From Deltaproteobacteria bacterium (GTDB lineage: Bacteria; Myxococcota; SpSt-1050; JACRCP01), in the NCBI GenBank assembly GCA_016218965.1, contig JACRCP010000200.1, positions 1 to 32,706 on the forward strand: a DNA stretch of 32,706 nucleotides. Direction: 5' to 3'. This document shows positions 14,755-21,966 of the stretch, one piece after another (positions within the stretch are counted from its first letter, which is position 1; the number at the start of each line of letters is the position of its first letter). The notes under the pieces are model-generated. The model saw only the letters and a program-made list of their open reading frames with translations. It was not told where the DNA came from and ran no database searches. Position numbers and translations under genes: made by a program.

Positions 14755-16104
14755 GTGCGGCTCACTGAAGATGGTGTCGGGATGATGCTTTGGATCATTC
14801 TCGTGGCGGGGACGGTGTTCGCAACGTCGCTGGCGGCGTGTGGTGGTGAACGGACGCTCGACATCGACGCCACCGCGGGCGGGGCGCGTGACGGAGGGGA
14901 GGACCCGGGCGGAGTGGCGGCCGACGGCGGCTCACTCGACGCGGGTGCCTGTGCGCTTCAGACGGAGATCTGCAAATCCGGGGTTTTGGCCGCGGGTTTT
15001 TCGGAACCCGTTCAGATCGTCCCATCGGACATGCTCCCCGACGAGATAGCTGTTCAGGACGCCAACAACAATCTCGACATCGTGGTGCATGACTGCCGGC
15101 TTTTCGTGGCGTTCCGCACCGCCCCCAGTCATTTCGCGAGCGATAGGACCATGCTCTACGTCATTAGCACCGCCGACCGGAGGACGTGGTCGTACGAGCG
15201 GCGGTTCTTCATGGGCACGGACCTCCGGGAGCCGCGCTTGTTGTCGTGGAACGGCCGGCTCTTCCTGTACTTCGCGGTGCTGGGCGACAACCCCGCGGAC
15301 TTCACGCCCAAGGGGATGATGGTTTCGGAGTATGAGAAGCCCGGCAGGTGGTCGACTCCGGAGTACTTCTATGGCGAGGGTTTCATCCCGTGGCGCGCGA
15401 AGATGATTGACGGAGTGCCGTACATGCTCGCGTACGTCGGCGGCGAGAACATCTACGACGAGAACGGGAAGCCAATCGAGGTCCATTGGCTCACGACGAA
15501 GGACGGCAGGACGTGGGAGCCGGTGGTGCCGGGGCAACCCGTCGTCCTTTCGGGCGGGATGTCCGAGACCGACTTCGTGTTTCTTGACGACGCCACGCTC
15601 GTCGCGGTGTCGCGCAACGAGGCGGGGGACGGGGCGCATTGGGGCTCTCTCATCTGCCGTGCCGAGGCTGGGGCGCCCGGCGACTGGAAGTGCAGACACG
15701 ACCCCCAAAAATATGACTCGCCGCTGGTGTTCAGGCACAAAAACGAGGTCTACCTCATCGGGAGGCGAAACGTGACCGAGTCCGGTTGCTTCGACCTGGG
15801 CGAGCTCGACCCGGCGTACCGGGAATTGCCTCCGGCCGAGCAGTCGCGGAAGTACGCCATCGACTACTGGAACCGGCCCAAACGGACGTCTCTTTGGAAG
15901 GTGGACCCCGAATCGCTCACCGTGTCGTTCGTCCTGGACCTCCCCTCCAAAGGCGACACCAGCTTCGCAGGCCTGGCAGAGATGTGCGGAGGTTCGTACC
16001 TCGTATACAACTACACCTCCCCCCTTGACGGACCGGACGTCTCGTGGATAGACGGTCAGACCGGAAAGACGATCATCTACGAAACGGTCTTGACGCTGCC
16101 GTGA
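14755..16104 (+). CDS. Lipoprotein with glycosidase-type beta-propeller fold
   Basis: The protein has 449 residues. From the GTG at 14755 (AAGGG eight bases upstream) the leader ends at SLAAC (C29); starting at ATG 14782 would also keep the lipobox. A Gly/Asp-rich linker runs to about residue 62. The rest shows repeated blade-like units with aromatic-rich strands: RRTWSYERRFF, DLREPRLLSWNGRLFLYF, PWRAKMIDGVPYMLAYVGG, DSPLVFRHKNEVYLIGRR. This spacing resembles five-bladed sialidase/GH43-like propellers. I cannot place a complete catalytic set, so enzyme activity is unproven. It is probably an outer-envelope protein. The next genes (MntA-HepT) are 81 bp away and unrelated in function. Confidence 0.82.
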   Translation: MRLTEDGVGMMLWIILVAGTVFATSLAACGGERTLDIDATAGGARDGGEDPGGVAADGGSLDAGACALQTEICKSGVLAAGFSEPVQIVPSDMLPDEIAVQDANNNLDIVVHDCRLFVAFRTAPSHFASDRTMLYVISTADRRTWSYERRFFMGTDLREPRLLSWNGRLFLYFAVLGDNPADFTPKGMMVSEYEKPGRWSTPEYFYGEGFIPWRAKMIDGVPYMLAYVGGENIYDENGKPIEVHWLTTKDGRTWEPVVPGQPVVLSGGMSETDFVFLDDATLVAVSRNEAGDGAHWGSLICRAEAGAPGDWKCRHDPQKYDSPLVFRHKNEVYLIGRRNVTESGCFDLGELDPAYRELPPAEQSRKYAIDYWNRPKRTSLWKVDPESLTVSFVLDLPSKGDTSFAGLAEMCGGSYLVYNYTSPLDGPDVSWIDGQTGKTIIYETVLTLP

Positions 16105-16170
16105 CGACCTCGTGCTGCGGGCCGGCGTGGGAACAGGAACGCCGTCGATCTTTCCGCCGGCCTCCGCTCG

Positions 16171-16179
16171 TGCTATGCT
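16171..16179 (+). promoter_or_regulatory. Extended -10 element for a possibly leaderless mntA
   Basis: TGCTATGCT matches the extended -10 pattern TGn-TATnnT. Only six bases separate it from the ATG at 16186 and no Shine-Dalgarno sequence is present, so transcription would start at or next to the start codon. A -35 element is weak (tttccg at 16151 with a 17-bp spacer). Confidence 0.35.
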
Positions 16180-16185
16180 TCTTTC

Positions 16186-16575
16186 ATGGAAACGAATTCG
16201 CCCGCGATAGAAACCGTCGCCCGTGTTTTCGGGCTGAAGCTCGTCGTGCGCTTCGGTTCCATGGCAACCGGCCGGGCGCGACCCGGCTCCGACCAGGACA
16301 TCGCGGTCCTGCCAGAGCGACGGCTCGGCCTGGACAGGCAGGCTGACCTGGTGGCGGCGCTGCAGGATTCCCTTGGCGGTCCGGAGGTTGACCTGACGGT
16401 CCTGGACGGCGACGACGGTCTGCTCCTTTTCCGCGTCGCGCGCGAAGGCTCGGTTTTGTACGAAGAAACGCCCACCACTTTTTTGCAGTTCCGCTCGTAC
16501 GCCGCACGCCGCTACGACGACACCGAAAGGTACAGGGCGGCGACCGCACGTTGGCTGGAGGCGCGCCTTGGTTGA
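16186..16575 (+). CDS. mntA: MntA-type nucleotidyltransferase antitoxin (MNT)
   Basis: The protein has 129 residues. The minimal nucleotidyltransferase motif is present as GSMATGRARPGSDQD (24-38): G24-S25, then D36 and D38, with the third carboxylate D69 in VDLTVLD. In characterised HepT-MntA pairs the MNT antitoxin adds AMP groups to the tyrosine of the toxin's RX4HXY motif. The C-terminal ~35 residues are helical and Arg/Tyr-rich. The gene overlaps the HEPN toxin gene by 8 bp in the antitoxin-first order usual for the pair. No ribosome binding site is visible. Confidence 0.88.
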   Translation: METNSPAIETVARVFGLKLVVRFGSMATGRARPGSDQDIAVLPERRLGLDRQADLVAALQDSLGGPEVDLTVLDGDDGLLLFRVAREGSVLYEETPTTFLQFRSYAARRYDDTERYRAATARWLEARLG

Positions 16576-17026
16576 CACCGCCACCGGCGCGCTCATTGAG
16601 CGCAAACTCGTGTTGTTGATCACCTATCTCGACGAGCTTCGCCCGCTTGTGGAAGGATCCCCAAAAACGCCGGTCTCCGGGAACGTGGCTCGCCGGGCGA
16701 TCGAGCGGCTGGTGCAGTTGATCGTGGAAGTCACCGCGGACACGAACGACCTTCTGGTGGTGGCGCTCGGCGGACCTCAGCCCCAGACGACGCGCGATGG
16801 CTTCCGCGCCATGGCGTCCGCGAACGTGTTGTCTGAGCCGTTGACGTCGCGGTTCATCGCTTCTTACGTGGGGCTGCGGAACCGCATCGTCCACGACTAC
16901 GACGTGCTAAATCCCCATCTGGTGGAGCAGGCCGCCTCCCGGCTCCTGAAGGACGCCTCGGAGTATGGCGCGCAGGTCAAGGCGTGGATCGAAACGACCG
17001 GCACGCAGAAACAAGCCGACGAGTAA
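16568..17026 (+). CDS. hepT: HepT-type HEPN RNase toxin
   Basis: The protein has 152 residues and begins at TTG inside the antitoxin 3' end. The HEPN signature RNRIVHDY (R104-x4-H109-x-Y111) is complete: R and H are the RNase residues and the Tyr is the expected AMPylation site. The protein is all-alpha in appearance, as expected for the DUF86/HepT fold. Its partner is the MNT protein just upstream. Start choice: the TTG keeps the standard overlap, and no better ATG lies before the first helix. A strong bidirectional terminator follows 53 bases after the stop. Confidence 0.87.
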   Translation: MVDTATGALIERKLVLLITYLDELRPLVEGSPKTPVSGNVARRAIERLVQLIVEVTADTNDLLVVALGGPQPQTTRDGFRAMASANVLSEPLTSRFIASYVGLRNRIVHDYDVLNPHLVEQAASRLLKDASEYGAQVKAWIETTGTQKQADE

Positions 17027-17078
17027 TTCGCTGTTGCCCGGCCGGGATTCTTGAGACCCGCGAGGTCCTTTGAAACGA

Positions 17079-17104
17079 AAAAGGCGTCCTTGGGGACGCC
17101 TTTT
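17079..17104. terminator. Bidirectional Rho-independent terminator
   Basis: A perfect stem ggcgtcc / ggacgcc with a TTGG loop, extended by AAAA on the left and TTTT on the right, so it can serve both strands. It lies between the convergent hepT (+) and the unknown minus-strand gene ending at 17141. Confidence 0.85.
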
Positions 17105-17116
17105 GTGCGGTAACTT

Positions 17117-17136
17117 CTGCCTGCCTGCCTGCCTGC
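17117..17136. repeat. CTGC x5 tandem repeat
   Basis: Five perfect tandem copies of the tetranucleotide CTGC in the short gap just after the terminator and before the stop codon of the minus-strand gene. It is a potential slippage site but is not in a coding frame. Confidence 0.7.
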
Positions 17137-17140
17137 TTCC

Positions 17141-17782
17141 TCACTCCCTGCACAGAATGAACCACGCGGGCTGGACTTTGCCTTTCTTCCAGGCGCGGCC
17201 GATGGTGACCTGGTCGGTGACGCCTCTCAGTTTGTCTATCATGTGGGCGTAGACCAGGTTCGAGAGGCCCTGCTCGTTGGGGAGCACCTCGGGCCAGCCT
17301 TCGGGGCGCTCCTGCGGGATCCTTGTGTAGTCTATGTCGACCTCGCCGCGGTCGGGGGCGTCGTAGGCGACGAAGTAGCCGGGGCCGGTGACCGGCGCCA
17401 GCGCCTGGTGATTGTAGCCCCAGAGTTCCTTGGCGGTCTTTTCGGGCCGGAGGAACCTCTTTTCGAAGATAGTGAACGCCGGGAGGGAGTTCTTGCCGTA
17501 GTGCCGCACGGGCGCACGCGCCCCGCGCTCGGGCGGGACTACGTCGTCAATCGTGATCGGGTGGAACCCCTGGACGGCCTCGTAGAGTCTGCGCAGGTGC
17601 TTTGGCTTGAGCGATCGGCAGGCCGCAAGCCGCGCGCGGTGGTCAAGGCCATTCAGATACTCGGCGATCTTGTCGGGGCTGGGGAACTCGCGGTCGAGCA
17701 TCGACTGGAGGGCGTCCTGGATCTCGATGATGTGGGCGAGGTCGGGGTTCGCAATCGACCTGAGCTGGTTGACGAGCGGCAT
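17141..17782 (-). CDS. Conserved-looking hypothetical protein
   Basis: The protein has 213 residues. I do not recognise the family. The ATG at 17782 was chosen because of AGGGAG upstream and the helical N terminus (NPDLAHIIEIQDALQSML). It is cytoplasmic, with no leader or membrane segment. A first helical half (to about 95) is followed by a Pro/Gly/Tyr-rich half with motifs KELWGYNHQ, GYFVAYDAP and VDIDYTRIP; the GYFVAYD stretch looks like a strand-turn near a binding pocket. It has its own promoter-like sequence at 17832-17860 and shares a terminator with hepT. The next minus-strand gene upstream is 81 bp away and is an envelope protein, so a separate function is likely. Confidence 0.75.
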   Translation of the reverse strand: MPLVNQLRSIANPDLAHIIEIQDALQSMLDREFPSPDKIAEYLNGLDHRARLAACRSLKPKHLRRLYEAVQGFHPITIDDVVPPERGARAPVRHYGKNSLPAFTIFEKRFLRPEKTAKELWGYNHQALAPVTGPGYFVAYDAPDRGEVDIDYTRIPQERPEGWPEVLPNEQGLSNLVYAHMIDKLRGVTDQVTIGRAWKKGKVQPAWFILCRE

Positions 17783-17831
17783 GGCTTCACTCCCTGTCAA
17801 GGGTTCGTACGGCGGGCAACCCGCCGCGCCC

Positions 17832-17860
17832 TGTATATGACGACAGTGAAAGGTTTGCAA
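17832..17860 (-). promoter_or_regulatory. Sigma70-like promoter for the gene at 17141-17782
   Basis: Read on the minus strand, TTGCAA (17860-17855) is followed by a 17-bp spacer and TATACA (17837-17832). The -10 element is about 50 bases before the ATG. Spacing and hexamers are good for a housekeeping promoter. Confidence 0.5.
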
Positions 17861-17863
17861 GTC

Positions 17864-20446
17864 TCAGAAACAAATGGCGCGGTACAGCACGTCAATCACG
17901 GCACCGGGCGGCGGGACGGCGCCGCGGCCGAAGACTACTGAGTTGGTCGCCGGGTCGTAGGTGTAGCCGTCCACCGGGTCGGCCCTGATGGGCGCCCCGT
18001 TTACCATGACGACGATCGAGGCGGGGTCCGCGTTCCTGGAAAGAAAGTACTCCACGACCGCGTGGAGCGCACCGAGGCCCAGTTTGCGCATGATTCCGCC
18101 CCATTCGCCGAAACAGATGGAAAACGCGGCTCCGTTCCCAACGGTCTTGAAAAGTTCGAGGTACCGTTCGGCGGGTTGCGACTCCTCGCCGCAGAGGGCC
18201 GGTTCGGGCGGGTCCTGCGGCGTCCCTTCGCCGCTCAGTCCGGCGATCACCGACACCGACAGCAGGTCGGGGTTGCGCCGCCCCTTGAGGTCCCGAAGGA
18301 AGTCGGCGTAGTACTCGACGGTCCCCGGCGACTGGTCGTCCTCGTTGCTCAACATGACCACCGCCAGCTTGGCATACCGGCGGAGGAAACCCCCGTTGGC
18401 CTTCGTGTCGCTGATGAACGGGTCCGACAGGGCCAGTTTGACGGCCTCCATGCAAGACTCCTGTTCGCCCGCGCAGCACTCGCCGGGCATGGCGTTGGCG
18501 GCGAACGCCTCGGCGGGATCGATGCCTTCGGGGAGGTACGGGTCCGTGCGCGGCGGGGCCGGGGAGTTCGTGACAATGCGCGGATAGCCCGCGCGTTGGA
18601 AGAGCACGCCCGGATAGATCATGTCGCCGGTGTACCCGCGTTCGGCCTCGTTAATCTCGGCGGTCACGACGCCCATCTGGTATTCGGTGCCGAGCGTGGC
18701 GGCGTACTCGATGAACTGCGGGATGTTCCCCGCGAGCGAGAGCTGGTAAGGGGCCATGGGCGACGAGTTGTCCACGCACCAGAGCACGTCAACCATCGGT
18801 GTGTCGCTCTGTCTGAAACTGTCGCGGACCGCCGACTCGGACGTGCCTTCGCCCGTGAGCGGCACGACGACCACGCCGTCGATCGCGTTGGGCGCGTCGG
18901 TGCCGATGCGCAGGGACGCCGTTTCGACCGCCTCTTTCGAAGGAGCGTAGGTCACGCCGAGCGTCGCCGGCGATCTCGGGGCGATAGTGAGCGGCATCTG
19001 CGCCGGCGCGGCGACCGAAAAGGCCTGCGGTGTGACGGCTGGAACGACCTCGATCCCGCTGACCGTGATCGGGGCGTCGCCGTTGTTGTAGAGCTTGACG
19101 GGGACCTCCGCCGACGCGCACCCCGTCGTCACCTGCCCGAAGTGAACCGGCGTCGGAAGGACGTCGAGCTTTCCCGTCACCCCGACGCACCACAGCCTCC
19201 GGCACCAGCCGTCGGCGGGACAGTAGCCGGCGGCCCGCGGCTGGTCAGGGTCCGTCGTTGACACGACGACCACGTTCTGGCCCAAAAGGTCCGGTATCCC
19301 GATCTTCGACGGCGCCGGGCCGGTCCCTGCCGGCGCGCACCGCAAGTTCACCTTGACCGCCGAACCGGGCAACACTTCGGCCGGAAAGGAAGTGTCGTCG
19401 TCGAGCGAGTACCACGACCCGCTGGCGCCGCCGAACCGGGCCGCGGCGATTGAGCACGGGCTTGTCCCGCTGTTCTCGAAGAACATGCCCAGGTTTTTTG
19501 ACGACCCCTTGAAGACATTCCCGAAGTTCATGACGTTTCCGGGGGGGGTCACGTCCAGCGCGCACAACGGCTCCTCGCCGCCGCACCCCTTCAGGGGGAC
19601 ATCGAGCAGCGGGAGACCGGCACTGTCGTTTTCGACGACGACCGAATCAGCCGGGCAGGTCTTCTCGACCGGCGCCGCGAACCGGACCGTCACCGCCGCG
19701 CGACCGGAGGGTTCGACGTCAAACGGCGTGGCGGCGGGCCGCCCGAGCGCGTCGGCGAGACCCGCCAGCGCGAAAGGCCCCGGGGCGGGACCGGCGACCG
19801 ACAACACGGTGCACGGCGCGTCGCCGACGTTGACAACGTCGAACCTGCGTTCCACCTCCACACCGCCCGCGAGACGCCCGAAGTCGACGCTTTGCGGGTC
19901 CGCCTTGACCGCGCACCGCGCGGCGGCTCTTCCGGAACACAAGAGCCGGACGTAGCCCCTTCCGTCCGTCAGTTCCGGGTCGTCCGTGAGGACGTCGATC
20001 CTCCCGGCGGCCGCGCCCGATCCGTCGGGCGTGCATCTCACCGCGACCACCGCCTCTTCAAGCGGATCGAGCAAGGCGGGGACGGGAGGGGCGACGCCGT
20101 CGAGCTTGAACCATCCGCCACCATCGTCGGCGAGCACGACCTCGCTGAGCGTGAGCGCGGCGGACCCGCACGAACGAAGGCGGAAAGTCTGCGTCTCGGT
20201 CTCGTTTGCGCCGACCCGACCGAAATCCACAATGGCGGGCTCGACGCACGCGCGCGGCGCCGAGGTGGATGCGTCGTCCCCCGGACCTCCGTCAAAGCCG
20301 CCGGAATCGGCGGGCGCCACAGGCACGTCCGGCCCGCTCCCCGTGCCGTCCGCGGTGCCGGCGTCGTTGCCGCCAAAAACGATCGTGAAGTCCGGGACAC
20401 AACCGGCCGCGATTGCGCCCAGCGCCCACAATGCCGTGCGCCTCAT
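17864..20446 (-). CDS. Large lipoprotein with choice-of-anchor-D (ASH-like) repeats and VWA-like C-terminal region
   Basis: The protein has 860 residues. ATG 20446 was chosen: GGAGG is four bases upstream and the leader ends AIAAGC (C16). An Asp/Gly-rich linker runs to ~70. Then come four or five Ig-like units with the anchor-D/ASH signature (VDFGRVGANETET, VDFGRLAGGVEVER, MNFGNVFKGSS, VHFGQVTTG) and paired cysteines. From about 560 the protein changes to a VWA-like region, DVLWCVDNSSPM, in which the D-x-S-x-S metal motif is altered (DNSSP), followed by KLAVVMLSNEDDQSP. Repeats of this kind are common in surface proteins of myxobacteria-like bacteria. Cell-surface adhesion or scaffolding is plausible; no enzyme motif is seen. 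Confidence 0.85.
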   Translation of the reverse strand: MRRTALWALGAIAAGCVPDFTIVFGGNDAGTADGTGSGPDVPVAPADSGGFDGGPGDDASTSAPRACVEPAIVDFGRVGANETETQTFRLRSCGSAALTLSEVVLADDGGGWFKLDGVAPPVPALLDPLEEAVVAVRCTPDGSGAAAGRIDVLTDDPELTDGRGYVRLLCSGRAAARCAVKADPQSVDFGRLAGGVEVERRFDVVNVGDAPCTVLSVAGPAPGPFALAGLADALGRPAATPFDVEPSGRAAVTVRFAAPVEKTCPADSVVVENDSAGLPLLDVPLKGCGGEEPLCALDVTPPGNVMNFGNVFKGSSKNLGMFFENSGTSPCSIAAARFGGASGSWYSLDDDTSFPAEVLPGSAVKVNLRCAPAGTGPAPSKIGIPDLLGQNVVVVSTTDPDQPRAAGYCPADGWCRRLWCVGVTGKLDVLPTPVHFGQVTTGCASAEVPVKLYNNGDAPITVSGIEVVPAVTPQAFSVAAPAQMPLTIAPRSPATLGVTYAPSKEAVETASLRIGTDAPNAIDGVVVVPLTGEGTSESAVRDSFRQSDTPMVDVLWCVDNSSPMAPYQLSLAGNIPQFIEYAATLGTEYQMGVVTAEINEAERGYTGDMIYPGVLFQRAGYPRIVTNSPAPPRTDPYLPEGIDPAEAFAANAMPGECCAGEQESCMEAVKLALSDPFISDTKANGGFLRRYAKLAVVMLSNEDDQSPGTVEYYADFLRDLKGRRNPDLLSVSVIAGLSGEGTPQDPPEPALCGEESQPAERYLELFKTVGNGAAFSICFGEWGGIMRKLGLGALHAVVEYFLSRNADPASIVVMVNGAPIRADPVDGYTYDPATNSVVFGRGAVPPPGAVIDVLYRAICF

Positions 20447-20573
20447 GACGCCTCCGGCCCCGCTCCGTCCCCGCGCATCTGTTTCGATCTCGCCCATCCG
20501 CGGCCCACTGTAGGTCACAGCGGCCGCTCATTTCAAGTCGTGAAAAAAGACCAAAAAAATCATGGTTTTCTTG

Positions 20574-20602
20574 TTGCAACCGGTTGCCGTTGGATGTATT
20601 AA
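20574..20602 (+). promoter_or_regulatory. Sigma70-like promoter with overlapping palindrome upstream of DUF507
   Basis: TTGCAA (20574-20579), a 17-bp spacer, then TATTAA (20597-20602). A perfect 12-bp palindrome gcaaccggttgc (20576-20587) overlaps the -35 element, a typical position for a repressor site. The divergent gap 20447-20644 also holds short A-runs (20543-20568). Confidence 0.45.
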
Positions 20603-20644
20603 GGATGGCCTGGCGGGGAACCCTTGCGTTTGAGGTCGGAGGAG

Positions 20645-21163
20645 ATGAAGATATACCTGAAGATGATTCCGAAGATCTCCGAGGAGATCGTGAAGACCCT
20701 GTCACGCGACGGGGATATCGAGGTCGCCGACGAGAAGATCGAGGAGGCCGCGCTGGATTCCTCGGCCGTGCTCCGCAACTACGTCGAGATGGAGAAGAAG
20801 CTCAACGAAGAGGTCAAGGACCACATGGAGCGACGGGGCTTGAGCCCCACCGACTTCAACCGCGTCCGGGATGCATATGCGAAGGAACGGAACTTCAAGC
20901 TCGGCGACGACGGGATAGACTTCGTGATCGACCAGATCATGGATCTCTTCATGATGTCCCCCAACGTGGACGAGGTCTTCGCCGAGGACCACACCATGCG
21001 CAAGAAGATCTTTGACATCCTCAGGCGCTACCTCGACGTGGACGAGGCGCTCGATCGGGCGGCCCGCGACAAGATCAAGAACCTCGAGGAAGGGACCCTC
21101 GACTGGGACATCGGCTATGAAAAGGCCATCATGCAGCTCAAGCAGCAGAAGGGCCTCGTCTGA
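20645..21163 (+). CDS. DUF507 family protein
   Basis: The protein has 172 residues, acidic and helical. The opening MKIYLKMIPKISEEIVKTL and the later region EVFAEDHTMRKKIFDILRRYL match the DUF507 family, which is common in deltaproteobacteria; length fits the two-part form. No catalytic residues are known. The ATG at 20645 follows a purine-rich stretch (gaggtcggagg). TTG codons at 20624 and 20630 are possible alternatives. It is first in a short plus-strand series with the small ORF and the TPR gene. Confidence 0.82.
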   Translation: MKIYLKMIPKISEEIVKTLSRDGDIEVADEKIEEAALDSSAVLRNYVEMEKKLNEEVKDHMERRGLSPTDFNRVRDAYAKERNFKLGDDGIDFVIDQIMDLFMMSPNVDEVFAEDHTMRKKIFDILRRYLDVDEALDRAARDKIKNLEEGTLDWDIGYEKAIMQLKQQKGLV

Positions 21164-21212
21164 CGCCTGCCGCTACGAAGTAGTCCGCGTCCACTATCAC
21201 CGCATCCATTCG

Positions 21213-21401
21213 ATGCTCCCGCGCGAGGCGGTCCGTGTGGAGCGGACCGACGGCCGTACCTTTGGCACCTTTGCCGAGGCGGTCGAACACGCGCGGGGCA
21301 TGCGCGTCGGCGGCGACTACACCTACGCTCCGTTCGAAGTCCGAGGGACGGGCCGCCGCCCGTTGAAAACCGGTCGCAACGCGGTATACTCGGCCCGGTG
21401 A
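21213..21401 (+). CDS. Small ORF translationally coupled to the TPR gene
   Basis: The protein has 62 residues, begins MLPREAVRVERTDG and is rich in Arg, Gly and Val. The family is not recognised. Support: codon third positions are strongly G/C like neighbouring genes, it fills an otherwise empty 235-bp gap, and its TGA overlaps the GTG of the next gene (GTGA). In the same frame the codons just before the ATG also look protein-like (RYEVVRVHYHR), but I find no start there. No clear ribosome binding site. It may be a small conserved protein or the end of a longer gene broken at its 5' end. Confidence 0.45.
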   Translation: MLPREAVRVERTDGRTFGTFAEAVEHARGMRVGGDYTYAPFEVRGTGRRPLKTGRNAVYSAR

Positions 21402-21931
21402 AGCTCGACTGGCGAAAACACAAGACGCCGCTCATCGCCGCGGGCGCGGTTGCGGCGATTTTCCTGGGGCTTGCGATGTGGTGGTTTGCACCGTCGCACC
21501 GGGCCGGGCGTCTCACGCGCGAAGGGATCGCAGCCGGGAAGGATGGCGACCTCTACCGGGCGAGCGTCCTGCTGTTTGAGGCGGCGAAGACCGACCCGGA
21601 TTTCTTTTTGGCCCGATACAACCTTGGGCTTGTGCTCAAGGCACTCGGGAAGCCCGAGCAGGCGCTCCAGGAATTCTACGCCGCGGCCGCGGCAGAGCCG
21701 AAAGACCCCATGACGTACTTCGAGATTGGGCGGATCCACGCGCAGGCGGGCAGGGAGGAGAGCGCGCTTGCGGCGCTCGAGCAATCGATAGACCTGGGTT
21801 TCGACGACATCCCCCTCCTCGCCAAGGATCGCGAGCTCGACCCGGTCAACAAGACCCAGCGTTTCATGGACCTCTGGGAACGGTGGGAAACGCGCAAGCA
21901 CCGCCAGAAACCCGCCGCGTCGAAAAAGTGA
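21398..21931 (+). CDS. Membrane-anchored TPR protein
   Basis: The protein has 177 residues. A single N-terminal membrane segment (about 12-30, IAAGAVAAIFLGLAMWWF) with positive charges before it suggests an N-in anchor. Residues ~40-145 contain TPR units: GDLYRASVLLFEAAKTDPDF, then ARYNLGLVLKALGKPEQALQ and MTYFEIGRIHAQAGREESAL. The C terminus is Lys/Arg-rich. TPR domains bind partner proteins; the partner is unknown. The GTG start overlaps the stop of the small ORF. A TATACT box at 21385 also lies 7 bases before the GTG, so an independent leaderless transcript is possible. Confidence 0.82.
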   Translation: MKLDWRKHKTPLIAAGAVAAIFLGLAMWWFAPSHRAGRLTREGIAAGKDGDLYRASVLLFEAAKTDPDFFLARYNLGLVLKALGKPEQALQEFYAAAAAEPKDPMTYFEIGRIHAQAGREESALAALEQSIDLGFDDIPLLAKDRELDPVNKTQRFMDLWERWETRKHRQKPAASKK

Positions 21932-21944
21932 TTCCTTTTCGCGC

Positions 21945-21962
21945 GTGCCACCTTGTTGGCAC
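21945..21962. terminator. Weak hairpin between convergent genes
   Basis: gtgcca / tggcac with a 6-base loop, lying in the 35-bp gap between the TPR gene (+) and the propeller lipoprotein (-). A short T-run precedes it on the plus strand, so it could serve the minus-strand gene. The stem is short. Confidence 0.35.
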
Positions 21963-21966
21963 TCGT

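Noticed and set aside
14932..16623. 563-codon open frame on the minus strand
   Set aside because: It is antisense to the clear lipoprotein and mntA genes, has Arg/Val-rich composition typical of high-G+C shadow frames, and shows no motif.
18062..19261. 399-codon plus-strand frame opposite the anchor-D lipoprotein
   Set aside because: Composition and position indicate a shadow frame; the minus-strand protein has a leader and recognisable domains.
21170..21190. ctacgaagta shared with the island at 14724
   Set aside because: A ten-base match only, within or beside coding sequence; not enough to claim a common site.
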